64,000 bases of DNA from the NCBI RefSeq assembly GCF_037026685.1, contig NZ_JBANET010000009.1, forward strand, positions 74,899 to 138,898, written 5' to 3'. The notes under the pieces are model-generated. The model made no database searches. It saw only the letters and a list, made by a program, of their open reading frames with translations, and was not told where the DNA came from. Of the stretch, positions 47,530-56,369 are shown piece by piece (position 1 is the first letter of the stretch; each line of letters opens with the position of its first letter). Source of the stretch: Orrella sp037026685. GTDB taxonomy: Bacteria; Pseudomonadota; Gammaproteobacteria; Burkholderiales; Burkholderiaceae_B. The translations under genes were made by a program, and so were the position numbers.

Positions 47530-48351
47530 CTACTCGTCTATCAGGGCCCCGTCCTCGTGAAAAGGATGCGGGCCGGCATACTGGCCTATCACCCCGTGGT
47601 GCGTGACCAGCGCGCCGTCCTGCCAGCTGTGCAGCTGGTAGCCCGGCGGCTCCATGACGAAGGCCGAGGGGGCGTCCGGGCGCAGGTCCAGCACGATCTG
47701 GTGCGCGGTCGAGGGGCAGCACGAGGCGATGGTGCCGGCAAAGCGCCGGAAGATGGTGCGGTGCACGTGCCCGCACAGGATGCGTTCGACGTTGGGGTGG
47801 CGCGCCACGATGGCTTCGAGTTCGGGCGCGCCCTGCAGCAGCCCGATGTCGTCCATGTGGCCGATGCCGGTGCGAAAGGGCGGGTGGTGCATGGCGATGA
47901 CGGTGGGCCGCCCCGGCTGGGCCGCCAGCTGCCCGGCCAGCCATTGCAGCCGCTGCGCGCACAGCGTGCCGTGGCTTTGGCGCGGCACCAGCGTGTCCAG
48001 CGCCAGGATGCGCAGCGGGTGCGTGTCGATGGCGTACTGCAGGTAGTCGCCCTTGCCCTGCAGGTAGGCATGCTCGGGGAAGGCCTGGCGCAGGGCCGCG
48101 CGGTCGTCGTGATTGCCCGGCATCAGGTAATAGGGCATTTTCAGCGTTTGCAGCATGGCGCGCAGGTGCGCGTATTCGGCCGGCCGGCCGAAGTCGGTCA
48201 GGTCGCCGCTGATGATGGCGCAATCGGGCAGGGGGTTCTGCGCGTTCAGCGCCTGGATGGCCGGCGGCAGGTAGCGGTCGGTCTCGACCACGCGGTAGGC
48301 CTTCTGGCCGGGCATGCGGATGTGCAGGTCGCTGATCTGGGCTATGAGCAT
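47530..48351 (-). CDS. GpdQ-like glycerophosphodiesterase (metallophosphoesterase)
   Basis: 273 residues, the length of Enterobacter GpdQ (274), and similar to it along the chain: MLIAQISDLHIR with Asp8 and His10, SGDLTDFGRPAEY with Asp50, MPGNHDDRA with Asn80-His81, MHHPPFRTGIG, and CGHVHRT. These residues hold the two metal ions. GpdQ hydrolyses glycerophosphodiesters to glycerol-3-phosphate and an alcohol. It lies between two ABC transporters on the same strand, so it probably processes what they import. No signal peptide: cytosolic. Cyclic-nucleotide phosphodiesterase activity (CpdA type) is the alternative. Confidence 0.87.
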   Translation of the reverse strand: MLIAQISDLHIRMPGQKAYRVVETDRYLPPAIQALNAQNPLPDCAIISGDLTDFGRPAEYAHLRAMLQTLKMPYYLMPGNHDDRAALRQAFPEHAYLQGKGDYLQYAIDTHPLRILALDTLVPRQSHGTLCAQRLQWLAGQLAAQPGRPTVIAMHHPPFRTGIGHMDDIGLLQGAPELEAIVARHPNVERILCGHVHRTIFRRFAGTIASCCPSTAHQIVLDLRPDAPSAFVMEPPGYQLHSWQDGALVTHHGVIGQYAGPHPFHEDGALIDE

Positions 48352-48403
48352 GTTGAGGCAGTCTCTTCTACGAAGGGCGCCGCGGCGGCCCGCGGCGCGG
48401 GAA

Positions 48404-49384
48404 TCATTGCGGGCGCAGGCGGATGCTGACGGCCTGGCCGGGCTGGTGCGCGTCATCGGGCGGCACGGCCAGGCCCAGGCGCTGCCCGTCCTGCAGCGCG
48501 ATCTCCAGGCGCACCGAATCGCCCAGGAAGTAGCGGCCGAGCACCTGGCCCTGGCAGGCCAGGGCCACGGGCGGCACCGGCTGCGCCTGGTGCGGGCGAA
48601 AGCGCTGCGTGGCCTGGCCCGGCACCAGCAGGCCGTCGGACAGGCCGGCGCGCACGGTGCAAAGCGTGCCGATGAATTCTGCCACGAAGGGCGTGGCCGG
48701 CGAGCGGTACAGGTGCTCGGGCGTGCCCACCTGCTCGAGCCGGCCGGCGGACATCACGGCGATGCGGTCGCCCAGCATCATGGCTTCCTGCTGGTCGTGG
48801 GTGACGATCACGGTGGTGATGCCCAGTTCGCGCAGCATCTGGGCCAGCTCCACGCGCAGGTGCTCGCGCAGCTGCGCGTCCAGCGCGGTCAGCGGCTCGT
48901 CCAGCAGCAGCACGCGCGGCTCGATGGCCAGGGCGCGCGCCAGCGCCACGCGCTGGCGCTGGCCGCCCGAGAGCTGGTCCACGCGCCGCCCGGCATGCTC
49001 TTGCAGCCGCACCAGCGCGAGCATCTCGCGGGCGCGGGCCTCGCGCTCGGCGCGCGCCATGCCGCGCACGCGCAGGCCATAGGCCACGTTGGCCAGCACG
49101 TCCATGTTGGGAAACAGGGCGTAGTTCTGGAACACCACGCCCACGCCGCGCCGCTCGGCCGGCAGGCGCGTGACGTCCTGGCCGTCGAAGCGGATGGCGC
49201 TGCCCGCATCGGCGCCGGCCAGCCCGGCGATCAGCCGCAGCAGCGTGGTCTTGCCGCAGCCCGAGGGGCCCAGCAGGGCCAGGATCTGGCCGCCCGGCAC
49301 GTGCAGGTCCAGCGGGTGCAGCGCGCGCGTGCCGTCGGGCCAGGTCTTGGCGCATTGCGACAGGTCTATGGAAACGGCGGTCAT
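48404..49384 (-). CDS. ABC transporter ATPase (spermidine/iron/phosphonate type)
   Basis: 326 residues. Walker A LLGPSGCGKTTLLRL, signature LSGGQRQRVALARALA, Walker B RVLLLDEPLTALDAQLREHL and a TOBE-like C-terminal domain (residues about 250-326). The ATG overlaps the permease stop (ATGA). It belongs with the two permeases and the binding protein immediately upstream, a set of the PotA/AfuC/PhnT kind; the ligand class is discussed under the binding protein. The GpdQ-like gene follows 52 bases later. Confidence 0.9.
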   Translation of the reverse strand: MTAVSIDLSQCAKTWPDGTRALHPLDLHVPGGQILALLGPSGCGKTTLLRLIAGLAGADAGSAIRFDGQDVTRLPAERRGVGVVFQNYALFPNMDVLANVAYGLRVRGMARAEREARAREMLALVRLQEHAGRRVDQLSGGQRQRVALARALAIEPRVLLLDEPLTALDAQLREHLRVELAQMLRELGITTVIVTHDQQEAMMLGDRIAVMSAGRLEQVGTPEHLYRSPATPFVAEFIGTLCTVRAGLSDGLLVPGQATQRFRPHQAQPVPPVALACQGQVLGRYFLGDSVRLEIALQDGQRLGLAVPPDDAHQPGQAVSIRLRPQ

Positions 49385-50253
49385 GGGTGGCGGTGTCCTT
49401 GGGCGGGGTGGGGCAGCTCGGCACGGGCCGCCAGCCATTGCAGGCCGACCAGCAGGGGCATGAGCATCAGCAGGAAGACCAGGGTATAGGCCGAGGCGAT
49501 CTCGATGCGCATCGAGGCGTAGCTGTCGGCCAGGCCCACCGGCAGGGTCTTGGTCAAGGGCGTGTGCAGCAGCCAGGTCAGGTTGAACTCGCCGATCGAC
49601 AGCGTCAGCACGGTCAGCGAGCCGGCCAGGATGCCGGGCAGGGCGTTGGGCACCACGATGGTCAGGAAGCGGCGCAAGCGGCCGGCGCCCAGGGTGGCGG
49701 CCGCCTCGTCCAGCGCGAGCAGGTCCAGCTGGGCCATGCTGGCGCGCGCGGCGCGCACCATGAAGGGCAGGGTGAACAGCACGTGGCCGATGACGATGAA
49801 CAGCACGCTGCCGCGCAGGCCCGGCAGCGTGCCCCACGAAATGATCAGCGCCAGCGCCGAGGCCAGCCCGGGCACGGCCACCGGCAGGCTCAGCAGCTCT
49901 TCCAGCGCGCGCGCCAGCCGTCCGGGAAACACCGTCAGCACCCAGGCGGCGGGCACGCCCAGCACCAGGCACAGCAGCAGGGTCAGCAGGGCCACCCACA
50001 TCGAGCGGCCGATGGTCTCGGCATAGAGTTCCCAGACCTGCGCGACCCAGCGCAGCGTCAGGCCGCTTTCCAGGCCGACGAAGTAGTTGCGCGTCAGTCC
50101 CGCCAGCACCGACAGCACCACCGGCCCGATCAGGAAGGCGGCCAGGGCCACCGTCAGGGCGGCGCCCAGGCGGGTCTCCCAGCGTCCGGGGGCGGCCGGG
50201 TCGGCGGCGGCCTGGGCCGCGGGCCGGCCGGTGCTCGATAAGGGTGTGCGCAT
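49381..50253 (-). CDS. ABC transporter permease (PhnV/AfuB-type half)
   Basis: 290 residues with about six helices (GAALTVALAAFLIGPVVLSVL, LWVALLTLLLCLVLGVPAAW near the middle) and the EAA loop DEAAATLGAGRLRRFLTIVVPNALPG. Partner of the 272-residue permease encoded 52 bases upstream. Its stop overlaps the ATPase start. Typical of importers whose binding proteins are of the iron, spermidine, phosphonate or sugar-phosphate group. Confidence 0.9.
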   Translation of the reverse strand: MRTPLSSTGRPAAQAAADPAAPGRWETRLGAALTVALAAFLIGPVVLSVLAGLTRNYFVGLESGLTLRWVAQVWELYAETIGRSMWVALLTLLLCLVLGVPAAWVLTVFPGRLARALEELLSLPVAVPGLASALALIISWGTLPGLRGSVLFIVIGHVLFTLPFMVRAARASMAQLDLLALDEAAATLGAGRLRRFLTIVVPNALPGILAGSLTVLTLSIGEFNLTWLLHTPLTKTLPVGLADSYASMRIEIASAYTLVFLLMLMPLLVGLQWLAARAELPHPAQGHRHP

Positions 50254-50305
50254 GCGGGATGGCTCTTGGGTTGCGATGGCTGCGGTCCGTGCGGTGCCGT
50301 GCCGG

Positions 50306-51124
50306 CTAGCGCCGGGCCCGGTCCTGCGGCGCGGCCGCCAGGCCGTGCGCGGCGTACAGGACCGCCCAGGTGGCCAGCCCCAGCAGCACCGACAGGGCCG
50401 CGGCGATCGGCAGGTTGGCGTAGTTGGTGAATTCGTTGTAGATGGTCAGCGGCAGCACGTTGATCTGCGTGGCCAGGGTGAAGGCCGTGCCGAAGGCTCC
50501 CATGCTGGTGGCAAAGCTCATGGCGCCCGAGCCCACCAGGGCCGGACGCAGCGACGGCAGCTCGACATCCCGGAAGCGCCGCCAGGGGCCGGCGCCCAGC
50601 GTGCGCGCGGCCTCCAGCTGGCTGGCGTCGATCTGCCCGCAGGCGGCGGTCAGCACGCCGATGCAGCGCGGCAGCGAAAAATACAGGTAGCCCACGAACA
50701 GGCCCGCCATGCCGTAGGCATAGGCGCGCGGCTCGGCGCCCAGCCAGGCCTGCAGCGTGGTCAGCACGCCCTGGCGGCCGCTGAGCAGGATGACCAGAAA
50801 GCCCACCACCACGCCGGGAAAGGCCAGCGGAAAGGCCAGCAGCGCCATCAGGGTGCGCCGTCCGCGAAAGCGCCGGTGGCGCGCCAGGAAGCGCGCCGCC
50901 GGCAGGGCCAGGGCCAGGGTGGCCAGCGTGGCGCCCAGCGACAGCAGCACCGTGTTGCGCAGGCTGCGCCAGTACAAGGGCTCGGCCAGCACCGCCAGGT
51001 AGGCGGTGCGGCCCTGACTCTGCTGGCCGCCGATCAGCGCCAGCTGGAGCATGGGCAGCAGCCAGAACGCGGCGAACAGCGCCGCGGCCGGCAGGCAGAA
51101 CAGGATCCAGCCGCGCCGGCGCAT
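50306..51124 (-). CDS. ABC transporter permease (PhnU/AfuB-type half)
   Basis: 272 residues. WILFCLPAAALFAAFWLLPMLQLALI is the first helix; the EAA loop is LEAARTLGAGPWRRFRDVELPSLRPAL, and RRTLMALLAFPLAFPGVVVGFLVILL is a long helix pair. Starts at 51124 (MRRRGWILF), one base after the binding-protein stop; a longer frame to 51220 overlaps that gene and was rejected. Confidence 0.9.
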   Translation of the reverse strand: MRRRGWILFCLPAAALFAAFWLLPMLQLALIGGQQSQGRTAYLAVLAEPLYWRSLRNTVLLSLGATLATLALALPAARFLARHRRFRGRRTLMALLAFPLAFPGVVVGFLVILLSGRQGVLTTLQAWLGAEPRAYAYGMAGLFVGYLYFSLPRCIGVLTAACGQIDASQLEAARTLGAGPWRRFRDVELPSLRPALVGSGAMSFATSMGAFGTAFTLATQINVLPLTIYNEFTNYANLPIAAALSVLLGLATWAVLYAAHGLAAAPQDRARR

Positions 51125-51125
51125 C

Positions 51126-52136
51126 TCAGTTGACTTCCTTGTTGTAGCGCTCGGAGAAGCCGCGCTGGGCGCGCGCCATGTGGCCGTAGTCCACGGTGCC
51201 GGCGCGGGCGTATTCCGCATCGGGCAGGAAGCGCTGGCGCGCCTCTTCGCTCATGGCCCCGGCGCGCACCGGCCGCAGGTAGGCATTGGCCCAGATCGCC
51301 TGGCCTTCGTCGGAGAGCACGAAGTCCAGCACCTGGCGGCCCTGCTCGGGGCGCGGCGCGCCGGCGACCAGGCTCATGACGTAGGGCACCGAGATCGTGC
51401 CTTCGGCCGGGATCACGAATTCGACGTTGGCCTGGTCCTTGTAGCGCGCGCGGTAGGCGTTGAAGTCGTAGTCCACCAGGATCGGGATCTCGCCCGAGAG
51501 CACGCGCGCATAGGCGGTCTGCTTGGGCACGATGGGCTGGTTCTTCTTCATCTCGGAAAACCACTTGATGGCCGGTCCGAAGTCGTCCAGCGTGCCGCCC
51601 AGGGCGCGGTTCAGCGCCACGGCGCCGACGTAGCCGACGAAGGCCGAGGCCGGGTCCAGGTAGCCGACCATGCCGCGGTACTCGGGCTTTTGCAGGTCCG
51701 CCCACGAGCGCGGCACGGGCTTGCCGCGCAGCGCATCGACGTTGACCATGAAGCCCAGGGTGCCCGAATGGATGGCGAACCACTTGCCTTCGGGATCCTT
51801 CAGGCCCTCGGGGATCTCGTCCCACAGCCTGGGCTGGTAGGCCGTCACCAGCCCGTCCTGCGCGGCCTGGATGCCGAAGCTCACGCCGTAGTAGACGACG
51901 TCGGCCACGGGGTTGGCCTTCTCGGCGGCCAGCGAGGCCAGCGACTGGCCCGAGTTCTTGTTGTCGGCCGGCACGGTGATGCCGGTCTTTTCCTTGATGG
52001 CGCGCAGCTGCGTGCCCCAGTCGGCCCATTCGGGCGGGCAGTTGTAGCAGATGGCGGTCTGCGCCTGGACGGCGCTGGCGCCCAGGCCCAGGGCCAGCAG
52101 CCCGGCGCGTAGCAGGCGGGAGAGTCCAAGGTTCAT
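51126..52136 (-). CDS. ABC transporter substrate-binding protein (AfuA/PhnS-like)
   Basis: 336 residues. Signal peptide at about 1-25 (LLRAGLLALGLGASAVQAQ). The mature protein (AICYNCPPEWADWG, then LAAEKANPVADVVYYG and VLVNVDALRG-like text, residues 110-150) belongs to the group that holds 2-aminoethylphosphonate, iron(III) and sugar-phosphate receptors. No iron-binding tyrosine pair is obvious. With a GpdQ-like enzyme and a ugp-like system in the same cluster, an organophosphate or phosphonate ligand is the best guess. Overlaps the LacI gene by 4 bases. Confidence 0.88.
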   Translation of the reverse strand: MNLGLSRLLRAGLLALGLGASAVQAQTAICYNCPPEWADWGTQLRAIKEKTGITVPADNKNSGQSLASLAAEKANPVADVVYYGVSFGIQAAQDGLVTAYQPRLWDEIPEGLKDPEGKWFAIHSGTLGFMVNVDALRGKPVPRSWADLQKPEYRGMVGYLDPASAFVGYVGAVALNRALGGTLDDFGPAIKWFSEMKKNQPIVPKQTAYARVLSGEIPILVDYDFNAYRARYKDQANVEFVIPAEGTISVPYVMSLVAGAPRPEQGRQVLDFVLSDEGQAIWANAYLRPVRAGAMSEEARQRFLPDAEYARAGTVDYGHMARAQRGFSERYNKEVN

Positions 52137-53194
52137 GATCGGGATTTCCTGTTGGAGGTGGGGGCGGGACGGACGGCGGCCACGGTGCCGCCGGTGAGAA
52201 TGCCGTGAGGCAGCAGGTCGGTGGCGGCCGGCGCGCGGCCCGCGATCTGGGCCAGCAGGTTGGCGCAGGCGGCCCGGCCGATGTCTTCGTTGGGCTGGCG
52301 CACCGTGGTCAGCGGCGGGTGCATCAGCGCGCCGAAGGCCATGCCGTCGAAGCCGCAGACCGAGATGTCGCGCGGCACGCCGTAGCCCAGCGTGCGCAGC
52401 GCCGAGATCACCGCGGTGGCCAGCAGGTCGTTCGAGCAGAACAGCGCCGTGGGCGCCGGCTGCGCCTGCAGCAGCGCCTGCAGGCGCTCGGCGTCGGCGG
52501 CGGTATGGCTGGGCAGCGGCCAGTGCGCCACCGGCTCCAGGCCCAGCCGCCGCGCCTGGGCGCGGGCGCCGTCCAGGCGCCGGCGGGCGCGGTCCGAGGC
52601 CGTCAGCGGGCCGGTGAGCAGCGCGATGCGCCGGTGGCCCAGGCCGGCCAGGTGGCTTACCATGTCGCTGGCGGCCCGGCGGTTGGCCACCGAGGCGTAG
52701 GGATGCGCCGACGATTCGTTGTAGGCCAGCACGTAGGGCATGCCGGCCGACTGCAGGTTCCTGGGCAGCGCGCTGCGCGCGGCGTCGGCCACCGTCAGGA
52801 TCACGCCTTCGACCTGGTGGTCGATCAGGTTCTGCAGCGCGGCCGATTCGCGGTCCGGATCGTAGCCGGTGGCCGTCAGCATCACGCTGTAGCCGGCCGC
52901 CCGCGCGCACTGCTCGGCGCCTTCGAAGCATTCGGCGAACACCGGATTGGCCAGCGTGGGCAGCATCACGCCCAGCGTGCGGGTGCTGCCCGAGCGCAGG
53001 CTGCGCCCCACGCGGCTGGGCCGAAAGCCGTGGCGCTGGGCGATCTCGGTGATGCGCGCCAGCGTTTGCGGCTTGAGCAGTCCCGGCTGGTTGAAGGCGC
53101 GCGAGACCGTGGCCGGCGAGACGCCCGCCGCTTCGGCGATTTCGATGATGGAAGGTCGGGAGGCAGGGCGCACGGCGGCATCCGAAGTCTGCAA
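52133..53194 (-). CDS. LacI-family transcriptional regulator, TTG start
   Basis: 353 residues. The hinge-helix and helix-turn-helix are at about 14-60 (SIIEIAEAAGVSPATVSRAFNQPG), followed by a periplasmic-binding-protein-like effector domain (LGVMLPTLANPVFAE, then CGFDGMAFGALMHPPLTTVRQP). The reading frame begins at TTG (53194), with an in-frame stop just before it; GTG at 53173 is an alternative. Its stop overlaps the binding-protein start (ATGA), so it is the first gene of the transporter operon. A perfect LacI-type operator covers its start codon, implying self-control. Confidence 0.9.
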   Translation of the reverse strand: MQTSDAAVRPASRPSIIEIAEAAGVSPATVSRAFNQPGLLKPQTLARITEIAQRHGFRPSRVGRSLRSGSTRTLGVMLPTLANPVFAECFEGAEQCARAAGYSVMLTATGYDPDRESAALQNLIDHQVEGVILTVADAARSALPRNLQSAGMPYVLAYNESSAHPYASVANRRAASDMVSHLAGLGHRRIALLTGPLTASDRARRRLDGARAQARRLGLEPVAHWPLPSHTAADAERLQALLQAQPAPTALFCSNDLLATAVISALRTLGYGVPRDISVCGFDGMAFGALMHPPLTTVRQPNEDIGRAACANLLAQIAGRAPAATDLLPHGILTGGTVAAVRPAPTSNRKSRS

Positions 53195-53203
53195 ACGTTT
53201 TCA
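53190..53203. promoter_or_regulatory. LacI-type operator at the LacI gene start
   Basis: TGCAAACGTTTTCA fits the LacI-family pattern TG-AA-CG-TT-CA at every fixed base. It spans the TTG start of the regulator and lies 92 bases before the divergent DSD1-type gene, so it may control both directions. Confidence 0.75.
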
Positions 53204-53294
53204 TTCTGCGCATGCCGCATGACATGGTTATTGCAGCTTGGATGTATCGTGTAGCGTCAGGCATACGCCGGTTTCCCGTTCGAAAGAGGTCCGC

Positions 53295-54449
53295 ATGAGC
53301 GCCATACCCGCCACCCTGCCCGCCGCGCACCGCGGCCCGCCGCCTGCCCCCGCGCAGCCGGGCGACGACCTGGCGCAGGTCGACACGCCCGCCCTGCTGC
53401 TGGACCTGGACGTGATGGAGGCCAACCTGCGCGGCGTGCATGCCCGCATCCAGGCGGCGGGCCTGCGCATCCGCGCGCACGGCAAGGCGCACAAGTGCCC
53501 GCCGCTGGCGCTGCGCCAGATCGATGCCGGCGCCCAGGGCATCTGCTGCCAGAAGGTGGGCGAGGCCGAGGTGTTCGCGTCGTGGGGCGTGCAGGACATC
53601 CTGGTGACCAACCAGGTGGTGGGGCCGGCCAAGGCCGAGCGGGCCGCCCGGCTGGCCGGCCAGGTGCGCCTGGCCGTGTGCCTGGACGACGCTGCGCAGG
53701 TCGCCGTGCTGGCGCAGGCGGCGCGCCGCCACGGCACGCAGCTGGGCGTGCTGGTCGAGCTCGACGTGGGGCAGGGGCGCTGCGGCGTGGCCGATCCGGC
53801 CGCCGTGGTGGCGCTGGCCCAGGCCATCGAAGCCCAGGCGCCGGCGCTGGCGTTTCGGGGGCTGCAGGCCTATCGCGGTTCGGCCCAGCACCTGCGCGAG
53901 CCGCAGGCGCGCCGCCAGGCGGTGGAGCAGGCTTGCGCGCAGGTGCGTACGATCGTGCAAGCCCTGGCGGCGCGGGGCTTGTCCTGCGAGCTGGTCACCG
54001 GCGGCGGCACCGGCTCTTACCTGTACGAACTGGAGTCGGGGCTGTACAACGAGGTGCAGCCCGGCTCGTATGTGCTGATGGACACCGACTACGGCGCCAA
54101 CCAGCCCGATCCGCAGGCGCCTGCGCTGGGCCATGCCCTGTCGGCGTGGTGCACCGTCATCAGCGCGCAGGGCGAGCGCGCGGTGCTCGACGGCGGGCTC
54201 AAGGCCTTTGCCGTGGATGCCGGGCTGCCGCGCGTGCTGGCGCCGGGCTGGAAGGTGTCCTCGCTATCGGACGAGCACACCGTCATCGTCAAGGACGGCG
54301 GGGCGCGGCCCCTGGCGGTGGGCGAGCGGGTACGGCTGCTGCCCAGCCATTGCGACCCCACCGTCAACCTGCACGACTGGCTGGTCGCCGTGCGCGGCGA
54401 ACGGGTCGAGCACGTATGGCCGGTGGCTGCCCGCGGCGCCCTGTTCTGA
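53295..54449 (+). CDS. DSD1-family PLP enzyme (D-threonine/3-hydroxyaspartate aldolase or D-serine dehydratase type)
   Basis: 384 residues of the alanine-racemase-fold family. TPALLLDLDVMEANL and the PLP lysine in AHGKAHKCP (residue about 75) lie near the N-terminus; the C-terminal metal site reads LPSHCDPTVNLHDW with His and Cys. Members split beta-hydroxy-D-amino acids or dehydrate D-serine. Text resembles 3-hydroxy-D-aspartate aldolases, but substrate is not certain. AAAGAGG before the ATG at 53295 is a good ribosome site. Divergent from the LacI regulator, whose operator lies in the intergenic region. Confidence 0.85.
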   Translation: MSAIPATLPAAHRGPPPAPAQPGDDLAQVDTPALLLDLDVMEANLRGVHARIQAAGLRIRAHGKAHKCPPLALRQIDAGAQGICCQKVGEAEVFASWGVQDILVTNQVVGPAKAERAARLAGQVRLAVCLDDAAQVAVLAQAARRHGTQLGVLVELDVGQGRCGVADPAAVVALAQAIEAQAPALAFRGLQAYRGSAQHLREPQARRQAVEQACAQVRTIVQALAARGLSCELVTGGGTGSYLYELESGLYNEVQPGSYVLMDTDYGANQPDPQAPALGHALSAWCTVISAQGERAVLDGGLKAFAVDAGLPRVLAPGWKVSSLSDEHTVIVKDGGARPLAVGERVRLLPSHCDPTVNLHDWLVAVRGERVEHVWPVAARGALF

Positions 54450-54474
54450 CGCCGCGGCCCGCGCCCTGGGCGCG

Positions 54475-56178
54475 CTAGGCTTCCTGCATCTGCGCGGCGA
54501 CCTGCACACCGGCATTGAGATGCCGGTTCACCGCGCTGAGCACCGCGTGGAACGAGGCCGTGACGATGTCCCGATGCACGCCCACGCCAAAGCCCGTGCC
54601 CGATTCGCCCAGCCGCAGCTCGACGTAGCAGGCCGCGCGCGTGTCCGTGCCCGAGCCGATGGCGTGCTCGTGATAGTCCATGATGCGCACCGGGATGCCC
54701 AAGGCATCCACGAAGGCCGAGATCGCCCCGTCGCCCTCGCCATGCACCACGCGGCGCACGCCGTCGTATTCCAGCTCGGCCTCGATGCGGAAGTGATGGC
54801 CCTCGGCCGCGCCGGGATCGCCGTCGATGCGGTGGCGCACCATCTTCCAGGGCGTCTGCTGGTCCAGGTATTCGCGCTTGAAGATGCCGTAGACGTCCTG
54901 GGCCGTGACCTCGCGGCCCGTCTCGTCGGTCACGCGCTGGATCGCGCGGCTGAACTCGATCTGCAGGCGGCGCGGCAGGGCCAGCCCGTGTTCCTGCTCC
55001 AGCAGGTAGGACACGCCGCCCTTGCCGGACTGGCTGTTGACGCGGATCACCGCATCGTAGCTGCGGCCCAGGTCGGCCGGGTCGATGGGCAGGTAGGGCA
55101 CTTCCCACGGCGCATCGGGCTGCTGCTGGGCAAAGCCCTTCTTGATGGCGTCCTGGTGCGAACCCGAGAAGGCCGTGAACACCAGGTCGCCGGCGTAGGG
55201 GTGGCGCGGATGCACCGGCAGCTGGTTGCAGTATTCGGCGCAGCGGCGCACCTCGTCGATGTCCGAGAAATCCAGGCCCGGGTGCACGCCTTGCGTGTAC
55301 AGGTTCAGGGCCAGCGTGACCAGGTCGACGTTGCCGGTGCGCTCGCCGCTGCCGAACAGGCAGCCCTCGATGCGGTCGGCGCCGGCCATCACGGCGAACT
55401 CGGCGGCCGCCACGGCGGTGCCCCGGTCGTTGTGCGGATGCACGCTCAGGATGATGCTGTCGCGGCGTTCCAGGTTGCGGTGCATCCATTCGATCTGGTC
55501 GGCGTACAGATTGGGCGTGGTCGCCTCGATGGTGGCCGGCAGGTTCAGGATCATCTTGCGCTCGGGCGTGGCGTCCCATTCGCGCGCCACGGCGTCGGAC
55601 ACCTCCAGCGCGAAATCGGGCTCGGTGGTGCTGAACACCTCGGGCGAGTATTGGTAGCGCCAATGGGTGCCGGGATGCTTGGCCATGTACTGCTTGACCA
55701 GCCGGGTGCCGGTGACGGCGATGTTCTTGATCTGCTCGCGGTCCATGTTGAACACGACCTTGCGAAAGGCCGGGGCGACCGCGTTGTACAGGTGGATGAC
55801 GGCCTGGCGCGCGCCGGCCGCCGCCTCGACGGTGCGCGCGATCAGGTCCTCGCGCGACTGGGTCAGGACGATGATGGTGACGTCCTCGGGGATGCGCTTT
55901 TCGTCGATCAGGCACCGCACGAAATCGAAGTCGGTTTGCGAGGCCGAGGGAAAGCCCACCTCGATCTCCTTGAAGCCGATCTTGACCAGCTGTTCGAAAA
56001 AGCGCAGCTTGCGTTCCACGCTCATGGGCTCGATCAGCGACTGGTTGCCGTCGCGCAGGTCGGTGCTCATCCAGATGGGCGGCGCGGTAATGCGCCGGCT
56101 GGGCCAGGTGCGCTCGGCGTAGTCCTGGGCGAAGGGAACGAAGGGCTGGTATTTCTTGGCGGGATTGGCAAGCATCAT
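54475..56178 (-). CDS. leuA: 2-isopropylmalate synthase
   Basis: 567 residues, the longer type-2 LeuA length. It condenses acetyl-CoA with 2-ketoisovalerate, the committed step of leucine synthesis. The HMGL-like TIM barrel shows TDLRDGNQSLIEP with metal Asp, and HPHNDRGTAVAAAEF; the C-terminal LeuA regulatory domain, site of leucine feedback, covers about residues 440-567 (VELRLGESGTGFGVG). AGAGG lies 3 bases before the ATG at 56178 and 6 before a second ATG at 56175, which is better spaced; either start is possible. A leader ORF rich in leucine codons lies 162 bases upstream. Confidence 0.95.
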   Translation of the reverse strand: MMLANPAKKYQPFVPFAQDYAERTWPSRRITAPPIWMSTDLRDGNQSLIEPMSVERKLRFFEQLVKIGFKEIEVGFPSASQTDFDFVRCLIDEKRIPEDVTIIVLTQSREDLIARTVEAAAGARQAVIHLYNAVAPAFRKVVFNMDREQIKNIAVTGTRLVKQYMAKHPGTHWRYQYSPEVFSTTEPDFALEVSDAVAREWDATPERKMILNLPATIEATTPNLYADQIEWMHRNLERRDSIILSVHPHNDRGTAVAAAEFAVMAGADRIEGCLFGSGERTGNVDLVTLALNLYTQGVHPGLDFSDIDEVRRCAEYCNQLPVHPRHPYAGDLVFTAFSGSHQDAIKKGFAQQQPDAPWEVPYLPIDPADLGRSYDAVIRVNSQSGKGGVSYLLEQEHGLALPRRLQIEFSRAIQRVTDETGREVTAQDVYGIFKREYLDQQTPWKMVRHRIDGDPGAAEGHHFRIEAELEYDGVRRVVHGEGDGAISAFVDALGIPVRIMDYHEHAIGSGTDTRAACYVELRLGESGTGFGVGVHRDIVTASFHAVLSAVNRHLNAGVQVAAQMQEA

Positions 56179-56369
56179 GCACCTCTGTAAGGCAGGGGGG
56201 CGGCCGTCGGAATGGGTGTCACGGCCGTCCCGGGGTCGTGTCGTGCCGCCGCGCGGGCGGTGCCGGCAAAGGCCGGCGAAAAATAAAGGGGGACGGATTT
56301 AACCGTGTGGCGACAGGCTGCCGAACTTGCCACGGAGCGCTAGGCTCGGCAACCGATCGGTAGGCCTAG
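56179..56369 (-). promoter_or_regulatory. leuA attenuator region (leader hairpins and T-rich stretch)
   Basis: The 368-base gap 56179-56546 holds, beside the leader ORF, an inverted repeat CTAGGC/GCCTAG (56345-56340 and 56369-56364) across the Leu codons, a second pair GCCGA/TCGGC (56350-56346 with 56324-56320) that cannot form together with the first, a short ACGG/CCGT hairpin next to CCCCCTTTATTTTT (minus strand, about 56294-56281), and GCCGGC repeats beyond. This is the layout of a transcription attenuator that opens when leucine is short. Exact pairings need folding. Confidence 0.6.

Noticed and set aside
51126..54134. 1002-codon minus-strand frame
   Set aside because: Only its last 336 codons (from 52136) are the binding protein. 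The earlier part runs through the LacI and DSD1-type genes in the wrong frame.
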